This document shows positions 16,527-25,711 of a stretch of DNA of 64,000 nt, one piece after another. Position numbers and translations under genes: made by a program. A model generated the notes under the pieces. That model was not told where the DNA came from, made no database searches, and saw only the letters and a program-made list of their open reading frames with translations. The number at the start of each line of letters is the position of its first letter. Within the stretch, counting starts at the first letter, position 1. Source of the stretch: Terriglobia bacterium (lineage in GTDB: Bacteria > Acidobacteriota > UBA6911); NCBI GenBank assembly GCA_020072565.1, contig JAIQGI010000018.1, positions 1 to 64,000 of the forward strand, given 5' to 3'.

Positions 16527-19500
16527 ATGGAAAAAACAAAGATCCGAATGCTCTCCCTTTCGCTCTTGCTTGTTTGTTTATTCGCGGCAGTGACGGCCTC
16601 ACCCCAGGACAGGAGGACGCTTGCCACGAAGGTGGCCGACATCCTGGCGCAATTCCCTGCGACGAGTTCGACGCACCGCGACCGGCTCGCCGACGAGATT
16701 CTCAGTCTTGGCGAAACCGGTATCGCCGAATTCACGCGTCAACTGATTCCTGCCGGGTCGGGCAACGACACCGCCGTTCGCTTTGCCTTGAACTGCATGG
16801 CGGTCCATGCCGGCGAATTTGGGGCGGAACCGAAGCGGGCACTGGCGGAGAAAGCACTGATCGGAGCGCTTGCTACCGCCCCCGATCCCGAAGTGAAGAC
16901 ATTTCTCTTGAGCCAGCTGAGGCTCGTGGGTGGTGAGGAAGCTGTTAAAGCTGCGGCACCGTATCTGCTGGACGCTTCCTTGTTCGAACCTGCGACCCAG
17001 CTGATGCTTTCCGCGGGAAATGCTGCTGCCCGGCAAGCGCTTCGCAACGCGCTCAAAAAGGCGAAGGACGCCAACCAAGTCACTATTGTGAAAGCGCTGG
17101 GCGAGCTGAGGGTGGAGGAAGCGAACGACGCCATTCTTTCCCTGGCCGATGCCTCCGGTGTGCCCATGAGGAAAGCCGCCCTCGCCGCGCTGGCGCAGAT
17201 CGCCAGTCCGAATTCCTTCAGCGCCTTGACGAAGGCCGCGCGCAAGGCCGGCTATCGCTATGATCCTGCGAACGCCACGAGCGCCCTGCTCAGTTACGCG
17301 AGAAACCTGGGCGAAAAAGGAAACATTGCACTCTGTGAAAAGGTTTGCCGGTTAATCCTGAAGAATTGTGCCGATGCGGAGCGCCTCCCCAACAGCTCCG
17401 CGGCCCTCGGGATTCTGGTGGAAAATCGCGGATACGAGGCGCTTCCGGATCTTCTCCGGGCAGTGGACAACAAAGACAAAGCTTATCGCAATGCGGCGCT
17501 GAACCTTGCAGAAGAAATCACCGGCGTGGCTGCCACGCGTCAGTGGCTTGCCAAGGCGCAAAGAGCGAACCCCCAGCTGCGTGCTGAAATCATCGGCATG
17601 CTCGGGCGCCAAGGGGACAGTCGGGCGCTGGGATTCATCCAATCATCCTTGAATGCGGCCGAACCGCAGGTCAGCCTGGCGGCCGCGGAATCGCTCGCCC
17701 GGATGAAGAAAGCAGATGCCGCAGCGGACCTCCTCCCCCTGCTCAAAACCAGGCAGGGAGAAGACGCCCGCCGCATTGCCGACATTCTGCTTTGGATCCT
17801 GGACGAACGGCATCTCGACCCGCTCGTCTCCATGATGGACACGCTGCCGCCCGCCGCGAAAGCAGGCGCGATCGGTGTGGTTGCAGCCAAAGGTGGAAAG
17901 CGATACTTTGAAAAAATCTTCGCGCTGACCTCAGATCAAAATGCTGAAATCAGAGCGGCTGCCTTTGCGGCGCTTAAGAGTCTGGCAGGCGCGAACGATC
18001 TCCCTGTCCTCCTCCGCTTGCTCGATTCCACCAGCGAACCTGCTCTGATCAAGGAAGTTCAGCCGGCCCTGGTCAGAGCCGTCAACCAGGCGGAACCTGC
18101 ACAGACACGGTCCCGGGCATTGCTCGAGGCAATGAAAACATCTCCACGCCCGGAGTTGATTCTGGAAATCCTGCCGCAGATTGGAGGAGCGGAATCCTTG
18201 CGTGCCGTGGCCGAACAATTTGATCAACCCGACACCAGACGCAAAGACGTTGCCTTCCGTGCTCTCGTACAATGGAAGGATCCGGAGGCCGCACAACGGT
18301 TATATGCCGTCGTTGCCGGCGGGAACGCAAAATATCGCGACCAGGCGTTCACCGGCTTCTTGCGGCAAATCGGTTCTTCCTCTCTGACGGCAGATCAAAA
18401 ACTGCTTCAATTCCGCAAGATTCTCCCCTTTGCATCCAGGACCAGCGAGCGCCGATCGCTCATCCGAGCGATGGAAGGGACAAAGACCTTTCAGAGCCTC
18501 CTGGTTGTGGCTCGTTACCTGGACGATCCGGATCTCGCCAACGATGCAGCCGGAGCCGCCATGCGAATTGCCTTGCCCTCCTCCGGAGGCCGGGACGGAT
18601 TGAGGGGGACCGTAGTCCGTGGGATTCTGAGCAAGGTGGTGCAGATTTTGAGCGGTCCGGAGAGCGAGTACGATAAAGAGAACATTCGCGGCTATCTGGC
18701 TGCCATGCCGCAGGACGAAGGCTTTGTGCCTCTTTTCAACGGCAAGGATCTCGCCGGATGGAAAGGGCTTGTGGAAAATCCGATTGCCCGAGCCAAAATG
18801 AGCCCTCAAGAGCTGGCGGTAAAACAAGCGGAAGCCGATCAAAAAATGCGCTCCAACTGGGGTACGCGCGACGGCACTATCGTCTTCAACGGCAGCGGAG
18901 ACAACCTCTGCTCCGTCAAAGACTATGGTGACTTCGAGATGCTGGTGGATTGGAGAATCACCAAAGACGGCGACAGCGGAATCTATCTGCGCGGCTCGCC
19001 GCAGGTGCAAATATGGGATCCGGCCCGCGTCGATGTCGGCGCGCAAGTCGGCTCAGGCGGGCTGTATAACAATCAGAAGAATCCCGGCAAGCCCTTGCTG
19101 CGAGCCGATAATCCCGTCGGGGAGTGGAACACGTTCCGCATCGCCATGATTGGGGAAAAGGTGACTGTGTACCTCAACGGCATCAAGGTGGTCGACAGCG
19201 TGGTCCTGGAAAATTACTGGGATCGGAAGCAAGCCATTTTCCCTCGCGGCCCGATCGAACTTCAAGCCCACGGCACGGATCTGGCATTCCGCGATGTGTA
19301 TGTGCGTGAGATTTCAGACACCGAGTACAGTTTGACCGACGAGGAAAGGACCGACGGATTCGCCTCTCTTTTCAACGGACGCGACTTGGGGGGCTGGGTC
19401 GGCAACAAAGGCGGCTACAAGGTGGAAGAGGGTATCATGGTCTACCAGCCGACAGCTGAGAATCGCGGCAACCTGTATACGGAAAGAGAGTACGGAGATT

Positions 19501-19943
19501 TTCAGCTCCGGTTTGAATTCCAGCTGACTCCCGGTGCCAACAACGGTGTGGGCATTCGCGCGCCGCTCGAAGGCGATGCCGCGTACGTGGGAATGGAAAT
19601 CCAGATTCTCGATGACACTGCGCCGGTCTATGCCGATCTTCAAGCGTATCAATATCACGGTTCAGTGTATGGGGTGATACCCGCCAAGCGCGGCTTTTTG
19701 AAGCCGGTGGGCGAGTGGAACTCCGAACAGATCATCGCGAAAGGCTCCAGGATTCAGGTGATATTGAACGGCACGGCAATAGTCGACGGTGATATTCTGG
19801 AGGCCAGTAAAAACGGCACGATCGACCACCAACAGCACCCTGGTTTGCAGCGCCTTTCCGGACACATCGGCTGGTTGAGCCACGACTCCGTTGTCCGCTT
19901 CCGAAACATTCGGGTGAAAGATCTGTCACCCGCGAAGCGATAG
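16527..19943 (+). CDS. Exported HEAT-repeat protein with two DUF1080 (3-keto-disaccharide hydrolase) domains
   Basis: A 1,138-residue secreted protein: signal peptide LSLSLLLVCLFAAVTAS at about residues 10-26, HEAT-type repeats to about residue 715, then two tandem concanavalin-like DUF1080 domains. The first runs about 730-930 (FVPLFNGKDLAGWKG ... DSGIYLRGSPQVQIWDP ... GEWNTFRIAMIGEKVTVYLNG). The second runs about 942-1137 (FASLFNGRDLGGWVG ... NNGVGIRAP ... GMEIQILDD ... GEWNSEQIIAKGS). DUF1080 family members have been described as 3-keto-glycoside hydrolases or lyases, and the preceding gene encodes an exported Gfo/Idh/MocA enzyme. AAGGAAACG lies before ATG 16527. Tandem DUF1080 domains with a HEAT array of this length are uncommon; the two differ enough in sequence to suggest different substrates or one binding-only domain. 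Confidence 0.85.
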   Translation: MEKTKIRMLSLSLLLVCLFAAVTASPQDRRTLATKVADILAQFPATSSTHRDRLADEILSLGETGIAEFTRQLIPAGSGNDTAVRFALNCMAVHAGEFGAEPKRALAEKALIGALATAPDPEVKTFLLSQLRLVGGEEAVKAAAPYLLDASLFEPATQLMLSAGNAAARQALRNALKKAKDANQVTIVKALGELRVEEANDAILSLADASGVPMRKAALAALAQIASPNSFSALTKAARKAGYRYDPANATSALLSYARNLGEKGNIALCEKVCRLILKNCADAERLPNSSAALGILVENRGYEALPDLLRAVDNKDKAYRNAALNLAEEITGVAATRQWLAKAQRANPQLRAEIIGMLGRQGDSRALGFIQSSLNAAEPQVSLAAAESLARMKKADAAADLLPLLKTRQGEDARRIADILLWILDERHLDPLVSMMDTLPPAAKAGAIGVVAAKGGKRYFEKIFALTSDQNAEIRAAAFAALKSLAGANDLPVLLRLLDSTSEPALIKEVQPALVRAVNQAEPAQTRSRALLEAMKTSPRPELILEILPQIGGAESLRAVAEQFDQPDTRRKDVAFRALVQWKDPEAAQRLYAVVAGGNAKYRDQAFTGFLRQIGSSSLTADQKLLQFRKILPFASRTSERRSLIRAMEGTKTFQSLLVVARYLDDPDLANDAAGAAMRIALPSSGGRDGLRGTVVRGILSKVVQILSGPESEYDKENIRGYLAAMPQDEGFVPLFNGKDLAGWKGLVENPIARAKMSPQELAVKQAEADQKMRSNWGTRDGTIVFNGSGDNLCSVKDYGDFEMLVDWRITKDGDSGIYLRGSPQVQIWDPARVDVGAQVGSGGLYNNQKNPGKPLLRADNPVGEWNTFRIAMIGEKVTVYLNGIKVVDSVVLENYWDRKQAIFPRGPIELQAHGTDLAFRDVYVREISDTEYSLTDEERTDGFASLFNGRDLGGWVGNKGGYKVEEGIMVYQPTAENRGNLYTEREYGDFQLRFEFQLTPGANNGVGIRAPLEGDAAYVGMEIQILDDTAPVYADLQAYQYHGSVYGVIPAKRGFLKPVGEWNSEQIIAKGSRIQVILNGTAIVDGDILEASKNGTIDHQQHPGLQRLSGHIGWLSHDSVVRFRNIRVKDLSPAKR

Positions 19944-19972
19944 CCGCCTGGCGTATCTGCAGCTCCCGGCGC

Positions 19973-20021
19973 CCTGGGGTCCTGGTGGTTCATGAGGCTT
20001 CATAACCGCCAGGACTCCAGG
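19973..20021. terminator. Bidirectional hairpin between convergent genes
   Basis: CCTGGGGTCCTGGTGGTT (19973-19990) pairs with AACCGCCAGGACTCCAGG (20004-20021), 16 of 18 positions, with a 13-base loop. It lies between the stop of the DUF1080 gene (19943) and that of the M16 gene on the other strand (20070). No strong T-run follows, so it may act as a terminator or an mRNA 3' stabiliser. Confidence 0.5.
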
Positions 20022-20069
20022 AAAAGCGGTTGCGGCAACGCCGCTCCAATTCATTCGCGGCTGGACTCT

Positions 20070-21461
20070 TCAGAAATCGGGATCGGTGATTTTCTTTTCC
20101 GTCCAGGTTCCGTATTTTTCGAGCTGTTTCTTGATGTCGGCGGCCTTGCCGACCACGACCAGGACGAAATCGGTTTCAGGAATAAGCTTCGCGGCGGCAT
20201 CCCGGGCTGCCGCCTGCGATACCTTTTGAATGTTCGCAAGGTATTTATCGTAGTAGTCAAATCCCAGATTATAGAACACGAGCCTGACATAGGCCGTGGC
20301 CTTGCTGGCGTTGGCTTCGAGGGTCGGGGGAAACTGGCCCTGAATATAGTTACGCGCGCTCTCGATCTCCTCCGGTGCGAAACCATCCTTGCGCACCTTC
20401 TTCAGCAGGTCAAAGGTGATATCGAGCATCTCCCCGATCTTCTCGTTCCGGGTATACGAGTTCGCGGTGAAAAGACCGCCGATGGTCCACGTCTGGAAAC
20501 TGCTGCCTGCACCGTAGGTCAATCCTCGCTTGATGCGGAGTTCGGTGCTCAGCCAGGATGTGAAACGGCCCCCGAACAGCGTGTTCATGACCGCAGCCTG
20601 GGGTGTAACTGCATCGCCCATGGGGTAACCGGGGGCGCCCAGCATCCAGTACGCCTGCGTGGCATCGGGCTTGTCGATCAGGAGAAGTTTAGGCCCCTTC
20701 GGCTTGGGCAAGGCAGGAATCGTCGTCAGCGGGGCCGCGGCGCCCGTGCCGTTCCATGCTCCGACCGTCGCGTTTAAAAGCTCGAGGAGTTTCTCTTTGT
20801 CGATATCACCGACTACCGCAACGACGCCTCTCTCAGGACGGAGATATCTCTGGTAATAGCTTCTGACGTCGGCCACGGTAATTCGCTTGAGCGAGGTTTC
20901 CGTGCCTGAAGCCAGATGTCCCATCGGGTGGGAGCCGAAGTAGGCTTTCTGGAAATAATATCGAACGGCGGCGCCGGGATTGTCCTTGACGGATTTGAGG
21001 CTGTCGATCCGCGTTTTGCGCTCCTTGGTGAATTCCTCCTCCTTGAACGAGGGATTTCTGAGACAGTCCGCCGCGATTTCCAGCAGCTTCGGAAAATGCT
21101 CGGCGATGCTTTCGCCGCTGACAGCGGCATACTCATCCCCCCCGGAGATGCTGAACCTGGCGCCCATGAAATCAACCGCTTCTGCGATGGCATCCGCATC
21201 GCGGCTGGTCGTGCCTTTGAGCATGAGAGTGGCCGTGAGACTGGCCACACCCTCGAGCTCGGCCGGCTCATCCGCATAGCCGGCACCTTTAATCCACATC
21301 CGGAAGCTGATCAGAGGGAGATCCGTGTTTTTCAGATAGTAGACCGTGATGCCGTTTTTGAGGATCAGCTTCTCAGGAGAAGCGAGAAAAGCGCCCCGGG
21401 CAAAGCTGGCCGCCATCATCAAAAGGGCCGCGCATATCGTTATCTTGGCCGCGGTCTTCAT
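20070..21461 (-). CDS. M16-family peptidase-like protein lacking the zinc motif
   Basis: A 463-residue exported protein (signal peptide ITICAALLMMAASFARGAF) with the two-lobed M16 fold: LILKNGITVYYLKNTDLPLISFR, ATLMLKGTTSRDADAI, later ERGVVAVVGDIDKEKL and PQAAVMNTLFGGRFTSWLSTELR. Where active members carry HxxEH this one reads GVASLTATLML, so it cannot bind zinc in the usual way. It is the expected inactive partner of the HFIEH-containing gene just upstream, forming a heterodimer. Its ATG overlaps the stop of that gene by four bases and is preceded by GAAGGAGG. The pair degrades small peptides in the periplasm (family knowledge). Confidence 0.88.
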   Translation of the reverse strand: MKTAAKITICAALLMMAASFARGAFLASPEKLILKNGITVYYLKNTDLPLISFRMWIKGAGYADEPAELEGVASLTATLMLKGTTSRDADAIAEAVDFMGARFSISGGDEYAAVSGESIAEHFPKLLEIAADCLRNPSFKEEEFTKERKTRIDSLKSVKDNPGAAVRYYFQKAYFGSHPMGHLASGTETSLKRITVADVRSYYQRYLRPERGVVAVVGDIDKEKLLELLNATVGAWNGTGAAAPLTTIPALPKPKGPKLLLIDKPDATQAYWMLGAPGYPMGDAVTPQAAVMNTLFGGRFTSWLSTELRIKRGLTYGAGSSFQTWTIGGLFTANSYTRNEKIGEMLDITFDLLKKVRKDGFAPEEIESARNYIQGQFPPTLEANASKATAYVRLVFYNLGFDYYDKYLANIQKVSQAAARDAAAKLIPETDFVLVVVGKAADIKKQLEKYGTWTEKKITDPDF

Positions 21462-22783
21462 TTCGCACCTCCTTCGGGGATGAGCTTCCCGACGGTTTTG
21501 TTGTTTTCCGTGAGATATTTTCTGGTCGCTTCCCGGATCTGGTCCCGTTGGACTGCCACATATTTGTCCATCTGCGTGAAGAGCGCTTCGAAGCTCCCGT
21601 AAAGGATTTCTGCCTCACCCAGTTGATTGGCTTTGCCCGAGATCGTTTGCAGCCCGAAGTAGAATTGGCTGCGGACCATATTCAAGGCTTTCTGATACTC
21701 CTGCTCCGTAATCCCTGCGCTTTTTACCTTGCCCAGTTCTTCTTCAATCACGGCCTCGATCCTGTTCAGGTCGGCGCCGGGACGGGGCTTGACGCTGATG
21801 GTGAACAGTTGCGGATCGATCGTTTCACTGATCCCACCTCCCACGCTGATGGCCAGCTGTTCATCGCGAACGAGACGTTTGTAGAGACGGCTGCTTTGGC
21901 CGTTCATCAGAACCAGATCCAATATCGAGAGCGGATAAAAATCTGTGGAAGTACAGTTCGGCGCGTGGAAGACCATTTCGAAAGACGGGGCCTGTGCCTC
22001 TTTGCGAATCAGGACGGTCTTGGGTCCCATCTGCGGTGGCTCGACCGTCGTCACCGCAGGTGGCGGCGGTCCGGCCGGGATGCCGCTGTAATATTTCCTG
22101 ATGAGTTCCAGAGCCCTGGTGCTGTTGATATCGCCCACTACTATGAGCACGGCATTGTTGGGGGAATAATACGTGCGATAGTAATTCATGATGTCGTCGC
22201 GCTTCCAGCTCTGGATGTCGCTCATCCAGCCGATGACGTCCCAGTGGTAGGGATGGGCCATGATGGCCGTGGCCCGCACATTCTCAGAGAGGATGGAGTC
22301 GTTGTTGTTTTCGACGCTCATGCGTCGCTCGGAGGCGACAACGCCCCGCTCCGACTCGAGGACCTGCGGATCCAGGAGTAAGCCCTGCATGCGGTCGGAC
22401 TCCATTTCGATCATGGGCTCGAGCGCCGCAGCCGGGAACCAGTCGGTATAGCCCGTCATGTCATCGCCGGTGAAGGCGTTGTTGGAGCCGCCGGAGAACT
22501 CCATTTTCCGGTCGAACTCGCCTGGGCCGAACTTCTTGGTCCCGTTAAACATCATGTGCTCGATAAAATGGGATACTCCTGTGATTCCCGGGCGCTCGTT
22601 GCGGGATCCGACATGGAAGAAGGTGTATAGAGCCACGTTGGGGATGTCGTGATCTTCCAGAAGCAGGATCTTTAAACCGTTGTCCAGCTTGTAGACTTTT
22701 ACGTCCTCCTTGCGGAATGCCGCCGGAAGCAGCAGCGCACAAGACAGGATCATAAAAGGAACCAGAATCAGCCTCTTTCTCAT
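21458..22783 (-). CDS. M16-family zinc metallopeptidase (active subunit)
   Basis: A 441-residue exported peptidase. The inverted zinc motif HxxEH is intact at HFIEH (residues 72-76), and the downstream glutamate lies in the LESERGVVASERRMS segment. The rest follows the pattern VYKLDNGLKILLLEDHDIPN at the start and PNNAVLIVVGDINS in the middle. A signal peptide (MRKRLILVPFMILSCALLLPAAF) directs it to the periplasm. AAGGAGGTC precedes ATG 22783. The following gene, overlapping by four bases, is the zinc-less partner. Such pairs resemble pitrilysin-like oligopeptidases and processing peptidases; substrate preference cannot be predicted. Confidence 0.9.
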   Translation of the reverse strand: MRKRLILVPFMILSCALLLPAAFRKEDVKVYKLDNGLKILLLEDHDIPNVALYTFFHVGSRNERPGITGVSHFIEHMMFNGTKKFGPGEFDRKMEFSGGSNNAFTGDDMTGYTDWFPAAALEPMIEMESDRMQGLLLDPQVLESERGVVASERRMSVENNNDSILSENVRATAIMAHPYHWDVIGWMSDIQSWKRDDIMNYYRTYYSPNNAVLIVVGDINSTRALELIRKYYSGIPAGPPPPAVTTVEPPQMGPKTVLIRKEAQAPSFEMVFHAPNCTSTDFYPLSILDLVLMNGQSSRLYKRLVRDEQLAISVGGGISETIDPQLFTISVKPRPGADLNRIEAVIEEELGKVKSAGITEQEYQKALNMVRSQFYFGLQTISGKANQLGEAEILYGSFEALFTQMDKYVAVQRDQIREATRKYLTENNKTVGKLIPEGGAK

Positions 22784-22869
22784 TCCAGACCTCCTTATGA
22801 CAGTCGCGACAAGTTATCAAAACTGGAGGTTTCCGCAACCCCAAAATCCCGGCGCCAGGCAGCATTGAG

Positions 22870-24288
22870 TCACTTGGACGATGAGAGGGCTTTGACTAGG
22901 CGGTACATGAATTCCAGCCCGTCGAAAAACTCCTTTACTCCCATCCGCTCATCCTTGCCATGCGCCCGCACATCATCGATATCATCGAATAAGCCGGAGA
23001 CGCCATAAGTCGGGATTCCCGCCAGGCGGAGTCTCGACCCGTCCGTGGCTCCGGTGGACATGATAGGAACGACGGGTGTACCGTGCCAGAGTTCTTCCGT
23101 GATTCGTTCGATCGGTTCCACTACCTCGGGAAGGAGCGGAGAGAGCGGGCCGGGTTTGGGCTTTTGCAGTGGAGTGATCGTGATCTTGTCGTCCGCCAGC
23201 ACTCTTGTGAGCGTCTGCTGGACATTGGCCGGGGTGTCTTCCGGAAGCAAGCGGCAGTTGACAATCGCGCGCGCCCGCTGCGGCAGAGCATTTTCAGCGT
23301 GACCGGCATCCAGTTTCGTAGCCACGCAGGTGGTTCGCATGAAGGCGTTGTAAATGGGTGTCGCCGCCAGGCGCTCGGCGGCCTGCGGATCGGGAGGGAT
23401 TTTGGCAATCGCCGTCATATCGAGCGCTGTCCGGCCGCTTTCGATTTTGGACATTTTCTGGAAATAAGTCCTGGTAGTTTCGTTCAGCCTTACCGGGAAT
23501 TCAAACTTGGCGAGACGCGTAAGCCCTTCAGCGAGGTGATAGATCGCGTTATCCTTCTCCGGCAGCGAACTGTGGCCGCCACGGTTCTGCACCTCGAGGC
23601 TGAAGCTCAAATAGACCTTCTCGCTTGTCTGCACCTCGTTGAGCATGCGCTTGCCGCTTTTGAGTTCACCGCCGCCGCCGTCGGTATTCAGGCAATAGGC
23701 CGCGTCAATCAAGTCGCGGTGATTGTTGAGCAGCCAGTCCACTCCGTTGAATCCGCCTCCTTCCTCGTCGGCCGTGAGGGCAACGATGATGTCGCGGTCC
23801 GGCGTTTCACCCTCCTGTTTTAGCCGGATGAGATTGGCAACCAGAACCGCATCCCCCGATTTGATGTCGTTCGTGCCGCGGCCGTAAAAGTATCCGTCAC
23901 GTTCAATGAACTTGAAGGGGTCGAACGACCAGTCTTCGCGCCGCGCCTCAACCACATCCAGATGTGCCAAAAGCAGAATGGGCTTGCGTGCGCCGGTGCC
24001 ACGGAGACGAGCGACCAGGTTCTCCTTGCGGGGATTCGGGCCCAGCACCTGGACATCTGCCGGAGCGAATCCCGCAGCCTTAAGCCGCGCCGCCATCGCC
24101 TCAGCGGCTTTCGTGGTGCTGCCGACGGAGTCCGTGGTGTTGATCTCGATCAGTTCCTTGAAAATGTCGCGGGCAAGCTGCTTGATCGGGGAGCCTGCGA
24201 CAGCCTGCTCTTCCTGTGCCGCAGGCTTGGCTTGAACCCCTGAAAGTAGGAGACAGAGCGCAATCAGAGACGTCCCGGTCAGATTCAT
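22870..24288 (-). CDS. Exported M20-family peptidase
   Basis: A 472-residue di-zinc peptidase with a signal peptide (MNLTGTSLIALCLLLSGVQA). Metal-ligand and catalytic motifs are in order: LLAHLDVVEA (His and the base-neighbour Asp), GRGTNDIKSGDA (bridging Asp), TADEEGGG (catalytic Glu and ligand Glu), NTDGGGG, and a C-terminal GATDGSRL followed by GVSGLF. The dimerisation lid lies between about residues 220 and 340. GGGAGGAAC precedes ATG 24288; the 48 upstream in-frame codons lack these signals. It is likely to cleave dipeptides or N-acyl amino acids outside the inner membrane, complementing the M16 pair 80 bases downstream on the same strand. Confidence 0.9.
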   Translation of the reverse strand: MNLTGTSLIALCLLLSGVQAKPAAQEEQAVAGSPIKQLARDIFKELIEINTTDSVGSTTKAAEAMAARLKAAGFAPADVQVLGPNPRKENLVARLRGTGARKPILLLAHLDVVEARREDWSFDPFKFIERDGYFYGRGTNDIKSGDAVLVANLIRLKQEGETPDRDIIVALTADEEGGGFNGVDWLLNNHRDLIDAAYCLNTDGGGGELKSGKRMLNEVQTSEKVYLSFSLEVQNRGGHSSLPEKDNAIYHLAEGLTRLAKFEFPVRLNETTRTYFQKMSKIESGRTALDMTAIAKIPPDPQAAERLAATPIYNAFMRTTCVATKLDAGHAENALPQRARAIVNCRLLPEDTPANVQQTLTRVLADDKITITPLQKPKPGPLSPLLPEVVEPIERITEELWHGTPVVPIMSTGATDGSRLRLAGIPTYGVSGLFDDIDDVRAHGKDERMGVKEFFDGLEFMYRLVKALSSSK

Positions 24289-24341
24289 GTGTTCCTCCCG
24301 TCTTGAGTTCTTCCAATCATACCTGCGGTAGCGGAACGAGA

Positions 24342-24389
24342 CTACGAAATAGACAAAGAACATGAAACGGGTTTTTGGGTATTTCGTGG
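24342..24389. repeat. CACGAAAT-type dyad repeat
   Basis: CTACGAAATA (24342-24351) faces TATTTCGTGG (24380-24389), with GTTTTTGGG in the loop side. The same dyad type recurs at 41732 and 60057, and weaker forms occur at 9143-9200 and 53438. It lies between divergent genes (24288 minus, 24509 plus). Role unknown; such repeats often form mRNA 3' ends in these genomes. Confidence 0.4.
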
Positions 24390-24508
24390 CAGCCCTTTCA
24401 TACCTGTAGTATCGTATATGAGCGTGTTTCATGGTGAGAGACGACGAAGCCCTGCATTACGGCAATCTGCGTGACGACCCTAAGAGGATGAGCCCAAGGA
24501 GGTTCGTA

Positions 24509-25399
24509 ATGATATCGATCAGATCTTTGTGGAACGGCCTGAAGGTCGTGTCCCTTCTTCTGGCTTTCTGCGCTTTGGCCGGACAGGCGATGCAAAAAAC
24601 CGAGGCCGGGAAGAGCAGCGATACGCCTGTGACCCTTACTTACCAGTTCCCCGAGGGCAAGGCGCTGGCCTACCGGCAATCCGGCACCGAGACTCAAAAC
24701 CTGGAGATGATGGGTCAATCCATGACGAGCCAAACCCAATCCAGCATCGAGTTCACGGCGAAGCAAAAGGGTTTGAAAGACGGCCAGTTCACCCTGGGCA
24801 TAACGATCAACGCTCTCAAGATCGACTCATCGAGCCCGCAGGGGGATGTATCTGCGGACACGAGTTCAGTCCTGAGTAAGAGCTTCGACATGATTCTCTC
24901 GCGTCTGGGCAAAGAGATCGACACTTCGGGTGCGGCGGCAATTAAGTACGAGTTTGGCTCCACCGGCACGAGGGATCTATCCGGGAGGTTTCAGTCGTTT
25001 TTTCCTGACCTGCCCGACCGGCCGGTCAAGACAGGCGACACATGGCCCAGCGAAGATGCGGTTACCCAGAAAGTCGGCAGCGGCGAACTCCGCATCACCA
25101 CTAAGAATGTGCATACCCTGGACGGATTCGAGACCGTCGATGGATTCGAGTGTGCGCGCATCAAGACTGCTGTCAAGGGCACGCTGACGGGAAACCTGGA
25201 GCAGGGCGGCGTCGGATTGTCACTCGATTGCACGATGGAGGGCTCGGAAACCTGGTATTTCGCCATCAAGGAAGGGATGCTCATCAAGTCCGACTCAAAG
25301 GGGAGCATCGGGGGCAACCTTGCGCTCGGAGATCCGGTGAATTCAACCATCCCGATTGGGGGCGAAACCCATGAAGAAACGCGCCTGATCCAGAAGTGA
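24509..25399 (+). CDS. Secreted protein of unknown function (DUF6263-like)
   Basis: A 296-residue protein with a signal peptide (SLWNGLKVVSLLLAFCALAGQAM). The mature part is a beta-rich domain with alternating polar and hydrophobic segments: LTYQFPEGKALAYRQSGTET, SSIEFTAKQKGLKDGQF, LPDRPVKTGDTWPSED, HTLDGFETVDGFECARIKT, and ETWYFAIKEGMLIKSDS. This order resembles DUF6263-type proteins, which have no assigned function. AAGGAGG ends seven bases before ATG 24509, deciding the start against the ATG 21 bases upstream (24488). It is divergent from the M20 peptidase gene. Confidence 0.6.
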   Translation: MISIRSLWNGLKVVSLLLAFCALAGQAMQKTEAGKSSDTPVTLTYQFPEGKALAYRQSGTETQNLEMMGQSMTSQTQSSIEFTAKQKGLKDGQFTLGITINALKIDSSSPQGDVSADTSSVLSKSFDMILSRLGKEIDTSGAAAIKYEFGSTGTRDLSGRFQSFFPDLPDRPVKTGDTWPSEDAVTQKVGSGELRITTKNVHTLDGFETVDGFECARIKTAVKGTLTGNLEQGGVGLSLDCTMEGSETWYFAIKEGMLIKSDSKGSIGGNLALGDPVNSTIPIGGETHEETRLIQK

Positions 25400-25486
25400 G
25401 GCTTTCAGGGCAGGGAGACATCGTCCCCCCGGCCGGCAGCGCCGGTCACGAAAGCCTGGCGGCTTTCATTCGACCTCGTGATTCGT

Positions 25487-25591
25487 CAAAAGCTCCTGCA
25501 CGCCGACCAAGACCGAACGGTCGTCGCCGGTCAGCGTTTTTCCGCCTCCCAAAGTTTCTTTTGTTCGCATATTCATGAGTAATCCGGGCTA
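25487..25591 (-). repeat. Dispersed repeat, inverted copy of the one at 41788-41897
   Basis: On the minus strand it reads from CTAGCCCGGATTACTCATGA through ATATGCGAACAAAAGAAACT to GCGGAAAAACGCTGACC and on to GACCGAACGGTC-type dyads, ending AGGAGCTTTTG. The copy at 41788 reads the same order on the plus strand with scattered differences. Both lie in intergenic DNA. Confidence 0.6.
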
Positions 25592-25665
25592 GGGAGCCGG
25601 TTTTGCGGTTTTTGAAGTGCGCGACAGGGCCATTCGGACAGGGTCGGCAACAGCGATGGAAAGTC

Positions 25666-25696
25666 GAGGGAGCCGGCTTTGCGTGCCGGCTCCCTC
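25666..25696 (-). terminator. Strong hairpin downstream of the VPS10-like gene
   Basis: GAGGGAGCCGGC (25666-25677) and GCCGGCTCCCTC (25685-25696) form a perfect 12-base-pair stem with a seven-base loop, starting 16 bases after the stop of the minus-strand gene at 25712. The following minus-strand bases are only mildly T-rich (GACTTTCC). Likely a terminator for that gene. Confidence 0.6.
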
Positions 25697-25711
25697 CTGG
25701 GGAAAATAACA

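Larger units (their letters stand above)
25400..25711. other. Intergenic stretch with a dispersed repeat and a terminator hairpin
   Basis: No gene is supported. The stretch holds the repeat at 25487-25591 and the perfect hairpin at 25666-25696, listed separately. The remaining sequence around 25600-25660 shows no structure that I can name. Confidence 0.5.
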
